From contig OX463781.1 in assembly GCA_949825025.1 (NCBI GenBank), forward strand, positions 48,000,317 to 48,064,316: a DNA stretch of 64,000 bases, read 5' to 3'. Each line of letters starts with the position of its first letter. The stretch's first letter is position 1. A program made the translations under genes and the position numbers. The notes beneath the pieces were generated by a model. That model searched no databases, was not told where the DNA came from, and saw only the letters and a list, made by a program, of their open reading frames with translations. Source of the stretch: Siphlonurus alternatus (lineage: Eukaryota > Arthropoda > Insecta > Ephemeroptera > Siphlonuridae). Positions 59,901 to 64,000 of this stretch are shown here, one piece after another.

Positions 59901-62900
59901 AAATAATACTTAAACACACAAAAATATGAACGACTCAACAAGAAGGCAAATCAATGTGAAACTATTGACAGGCTGCAGAAAGATGGGAAATGTGTTGAGA
60001 GATCACATGACTGATATCGAAGTGACTCACGGAGAGCTGGTCGAGGAACACCACCATGCGCTCCTTGTTCTTGAGGATGAAGGGGTTGACGACCTCCATG
60101 TAGGGCTCTTTGCCGCCAAACTCCACCAGGTTGGCCAGGTTCTGTAGGCACTTGGCCACCATGATGAGCGAGCGGGCGGCCATCGTCGGGGGCGCCTCTG
60201 CAACAACAAACATCGTTGATTGTCTGCAAGTTCTGACGAATTGGGGGAGGTAATTAAATGCTAAGTATTTTCTTTCAACTTTACTGTCCCTTCTTTTTAA
60301 CCTAACAAACAAATATCATCACTGCAGTTATTGAACAGAAGGTTTTTATTCAGATGATGAGATTTATTTTTTTTACTTAAACTTGGACTTTATAACTGTG
60401 AAGCTTCTCATCAAGAATAGAGAGTCGACTTTATCAAGAGGTTACCTGAGATGAGGTTGAACTGACGGGGGTTGAGGATCGCGGGACACAGCAGACGTAG
60501 GAAGATGAAGCCGCTCACCACCCTGGTGCGAACCAGACGCTCGTGCGGCCACTTGGCCATCACCGAGCGCTGCAGGCACCCACAGATGTACCGTACCGTC
60601 CTGCACAGATCACAAATCAGACACGGCATACAGAGAAATAAAAGGGCCCTACCCACTTTTATTTATCCAAAAGACAATTTCTTCCTCCCTGATTACACCA
60701 CTGGCTAGCAAGTCAAGACTTAACTGACGTTATTAGTTGTGAATGACTTCACTTGGCAGCGAAGAATTGAATTTAGTTCATACATGGGGAAAATACGGCT
60801 TAAAATTAGCTTAAATTGCAGAAAAAAAAAAAAAAAAAAAAAAAATTCTTCCAGTTACAAATAGGACACAATTTTATTGCATAATAAATTCCTGTAGACA
60901 ACTCACTTGGGGCAGGACTCTGCGGAGAGGAAAATGGAATGTGTGACCTCGTCCAGGACTTGCAGCAGGAACTCTGCGTTGGCACATGCGTCGTCAGGGG
61001 ACTCCATCTTAGTGGGGTTCAGCTGCAACAAACGTCGGTCAACACGATAGAAAACAGGGAAGAAATTTATCAGATATGGCATTACTTTTTTATTTAATGT
61101 TTTTACTATCAAATTTTCTGAACATCTTATTAAAAGAAAAGGATAGGAATAACCAGCAAGGCCTTACCGATCGAAAGAGTCACAGCAGGTGGAAATTCTT
61201 GCGGTCACAGAGGTTCACTCGAAAGTTTTTACATTTTTGAAACGTTTCGCATCGTGGAGATGCTTCTTCAGTCACAAGAAGAAGTAGAATCTTGTGACTG
61301 AAGAAGCATCTCCACGATGCGAAACGTTACAAAAATGTAAAAACTTTCGAGTGAACCTCTGTGACCGCAAGAATTTCCACCTGCTGTGACTCTTTCGATC
61401 GGTAAGGCCTTGCTGGTTATTCCTATCTTTTTCTTTTAATAAGATTATCACAACCTAAATGGTTTATTTTCCTTAATTTGCAAATTTTGTGAACACTGTT
61501 CTAATGATTCCCTAAGGTCTTCCATCATAAAATATGTCCAAACTTCAAAATAAATTAAAGTTTAGACTCTTCTACGTTGAAAATACCTTCTGCTTCCAAT
61601 TAAAGATATGTTTAACTGAATTGTGATATGAAAATTTATTCAAATCTGACTTTGAAAGACTGGAGAAACATTACCAGAGAAATTTGCAACAAAACATTTC
61701 CCTCCCGGTGTGTTTACCTCACAGGACTGCTTGGTCTCCAGCAGCTTCAGGATGGTGTCCTGGATGGCAGCCTGCAGGAAGCCGGTGCACACGGACTTCA
61801 TGTAGAGGTCCATGAGCGTGGTTGTGAGGGAGGCCGCTCGGAGCAGCGTGGCCGTCTCCTCCTCCTTCTCTATCTCGGCCTCGTTGAGGGCTCGTAACAG
61901 CTCGGCCTCCTTCCGTTCATACCTGGATTGAGAATTGTCATTACTTGAACGAGAAATAGCACTGAAGTGGCAGAAGTATATCAATTACGTTTTATAACTA
62001 ATAAATGGTGTTTTAGTACTGTATTTACTTTATTCTCATGTTAAAAATAAGGTCCAATTTAATTTTTAGTGTATAAGAGATAAATGAAAAATAATGAATA
62101 TAACAGTAAATCAGTAACTTCTTCTTTTAAACATGCATTTTTTTTTTTTTTTTTTTCCTGACCAAAATATTATCTTTCTTCTCTTTTTTTTTATAACATT
62201 TATGAAACAGAAATACATTAACGGTACTTATTACTGTAACATGGACAGAAAAGAGATTAACTATGAGGAAATGATGAAACACAGACGTCACTTCTCACCT
62301 GAATTTGCAGTCAATACCATTTGAATGTCTGTGTTGCTAGAACCAAATCTATCTATGACTATGTCAAGGGAGATATTGTTTGACTCCCAGTATCTAATAC
62401 AATAATTATATGTATCTTTTAATTACATTTCTTATTTCTCATTCATCAAACTCTGAATTGTGCTTAATATTTCATGTTCTATAACTCTTTTGTGTTTTTG
62501 TGTCTATAGGTCTATGTCTGTTTCTGATCTACCATCGGAACCAAAAAGGTGTGCCCCTCTCCTTATGGGAGTTTTATGCTGTTCAGGGGCACACCTTTTT
62601 GGTTCCGATAGTATGTCTGTGCTTTCTACATTTTATCATGTGTATCAATGTCCAATTTTATTCAATAAAATACAATGAACTCCTCACCTGAATATCCTGA
62701 GGAGAGAGTTAGCGAGGGGCACTCGGTCCAGGTGGCAGATGTCTGCGAGGGCACGTACCACCTCCAGGCTTGTGTCGAGCACCAGTTGCTGCATGGGTGA
62801 GTACTCCTCCTGGGGCATGATCAGGTCGTGCAGGTAGCGCACTCGCAGACGCAGGGACCCCCACTCCCCTATGGGTGTAATGCCGCTCAGACCATACCAG

Positions 62901-64000
62901 TCCTCGTTCTGAAATAAAACAGAGTAAGTCTCAACGACTGTGTTGTGATTAATTAGCCTGGTTCCTAGAAGTTTATCAACCTTTACTTATTAAGTTAAAT
63001 CAAGGGACCCAGGAAATTAGGTTAAACTTATATTGAATTTACCTTATATCAAGTTTTTCCTATACCTACAATGCTAATTATTTTTTATGTAACTACTGTA
63101 CCATCTCCTTTACTCAAAATAAAGTTTTACCTAACAACAAGTTGTGTAATAACGAGTTGTTTTTACTGGATACACATTACTAATTCTTATAAATCGATCC
63201 ATGCTATTAGCTCTACTGCAAGCCAGCAAGAGAACAAAGTAACATCAAGATCTTTTACTCGTTAAGCAGCGAAATCTTGGTTTGAGCTCACCTCATCTCC
63301 GTTGGTGAGTCCGCTCAACTCGACAGTGAGTTCTGCCACCTCCGTGTCCTTGGAGCGCTTGCCTTTGTTGTACACCGTGATGCAGAAGGTGAGGACGTCG
63401 GGCGGGATGTCGCTGCAATGTCAACATTTTGTTGTAATGCAAGTAGGATCATAAATACAATGTAAATAAAATCCTACACATGTTTAAAACCTCTATTGTT
63501 ATGATGAATATTGTGATAAGTTAAACTTAAAATTTAGTAGCTGAAGTAGTTCAAACAATTCAGAACTGTGGAACTGCTGATAAAATCAACTGCACTTACT
63601 GTTAAGCAACTTGTTCCAACATAAAAGAAAGTGCAGCAGAGACAATAGCTGCTAAGACTTGAAAATGCCTGTCTTAGAGCTGACCAAGTTGTATAATGTA
63701 AGACAAAAAGGACATTGTAAACTTAGTATAAATTGCAGCAAACAGTTCAAAAAATATCACAACCGGAGAAAAACTAGGATTACTCACTCTAGAAGGAATT
63801 CCTCGTCCCAAACTGGATCTGGTCCTGTTTTTACTTTGGTTCTTGCAACTTTAACTTGGTTTAAAGATATTATACAGAATGGATTTGGCACAAGCTTGTA
63901 GGGTAGTCTGAAAACAACAGCAGTTAGTGACATTGTGACAAAGGTACGAGAGCCTGCATGTACCTGTGTGCATCAAGCACGTGAAGCTGCAGACATCGCA
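56931..64000 (-). CDS. RASA1: p120 Ras GTPase-activating protein, C2 and RasGAP part (5' end outside window)
   Basis: Switches off Ras by stimulating GTP hydrolysis. Minus-strand exons in phase: 63964-64000 (partial), 63788-63907, 63292-63412, 62688-62908, 61718-61922, 60907-61022, 60446-60600, 60031-60197, 59364-59489, 56931-56972. They give 435 residues. The C2 domain comes first (LQLHVLDAH, PNPFCIISLN, DPVWDEEFLL, PPDVLTF). RasGAP follows: the catalytic arginine finger is in TLLRAASL (codon 61838-61840), then KQSCE, RYICGCLQRSV, the FLR signature SGFIFLRLLCPAILNPR, and NLANLVEFGGKEPYMEVVNP. The tail has GTLHHICVSHLKELQVLSK. Order and sequence fit RASA1 (vap) better than RASA2/3 or neurofibromin. 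The last exon (AVATILSLRAVRS) is least certain; it could splice at GAGCT|GTAAGA to an unseen exon. Confidence 0.92.
56973..59363 (-). other. RASA1: Last intron of RASA1
   Basis: AT-rich 2.4-kb intron containing the CpG-rich MITE 57557-57974 and poly-A/AAAT-tailed stretches at 58940-58963 and 59130-59178 (the latter after TTGTACAACCTATATGTTCA), which look like retroposon 3' tails. No other coding exon recognised. Confidence 0.55.
57557..57974. mobile_element. CpG-rich MITE made of GCGAATATGC repeats
   Basis: A 418-bp element with ends ACAGTGATGT and ACATCACTGT in TA context. Both arms are built from runs of GCGAATATGC/GCGCATATGCGC. The interior of about 250 bp is AT-rich and has AAGATGGCGGCCGC (57659-57672), a YY1-type motif. 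Density of CpG here is far above the surrounding intron. Confidence 0.8.
61126..61443. mobile_element. 318-bp near-perfect hairpin in a RASA1 intron, same family as 43600-47025
   Basis: Arms of about 150 bp pair almost perfectly. Ends are CTTATTAAAAGAAAA and complement; inside are ATAGGAATAACCAGCAAGGC, CCTTACCGATCGAAAGAGTC and AAACGTTTCGCATCGTGGAG. The loop is GAAGAAGTAGA. Outside the right end, ATCACAACCTAAATGGTTTA matches the right flank of the 43.6-47.0 kb element. Confidence 0.9.
61923..62687 (-). other. RASA1: RASA1 intron with an 80-bp hairpin
   Basis: AT-rich intron. It contains a perfect-arm hairpin at 62532-62611 with arms ATCGGAACCAAAAAGGTGTG and complement, and a loop of about 28 nt. 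No ORF of interest. Confidence 0.7.
62532..62611. repeat. Short perfect hairpin
   Basis: Arms of about 26 bp (ATCGGAACCAAAAAGGTGTG plus CCCCT) with a loop around TTATGGGAG. Either a tiny MITE or, less likely, a structured small-RNA precursor. Confidence 0.75.

Overview
The window is nuclear DNA from an animal. Short GC-rich coding exons with standard GT/AG splice sites are embedded in very AT-rich introns and intergenic DNA that is full of hairpin-forming repeats. Six protein genes can be reconstructed by chaining exons in phase. All are conserved animal orthologs, and the gene set and transposon load suggest an arthropod, perhaps a hemimetabolous insect. That placement is an inference; nothing here fixes the species.

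Layout: (1) 394-7477, plus strand: the C-terminal 692 residues of cytosolic isoleucyl-tRNA synthetase (IARS1), from the KMSKS loop to the stop; its 5' part lies left of the window. (2) 9933-11891, minus strand: complete NDUFS4, a complex I subunit. (3) 12077-13181, plus strand: complete OSTF1 (SH3 plus ankyrin repeats), head-to-head with NDUFS4 and 185 bp from it, so the two probably share a promoter. (4) 30437-39654, plus strand: hnRNP K with three KH domains and an RGG/glycine-rich segment. It has a possible upstream coding exon at 26506-26536, possible non-coding leader exons near 15.9-16.2 kb and alternative 3' exons. (5) 53124-55701, minus strand: a LysM plus transmembrane protein of the LYSMD3/4 family, with its 5' end unresolved. 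(6) 56931-64000, minus strand: the C-terminal 435 residues of p120 RasGAP (RASA1, vap in flies) with C2 and RasGAP domains; its SH2/SH3/PH part lies right of the window. The genes are housekeeping or signalling genes with no evident functional link.

The remaining sequence is dominated by inverted-repeat elements. There are many short hairpin MITEs, among them one with a clean 8-bp target duplication and a family with a tRNA-like core. There are also larger foldback elements whose long arms are built of tandem repeats: 19105-19849, 23267-25552, 43600-47025 and 49947-52406, plus a 2.4-kb terminal-inverted-repeat element at 47201-49603. Several are nested inside one another. A LINE 3' end lies in a LYSMD intron, and a decayed transposon-type coding region lies inside the 49947-52406 element. 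The foldback families are the most unusual content. No tRNA or rRNA gene, CRISPR array or prokaryotic signal was seen.
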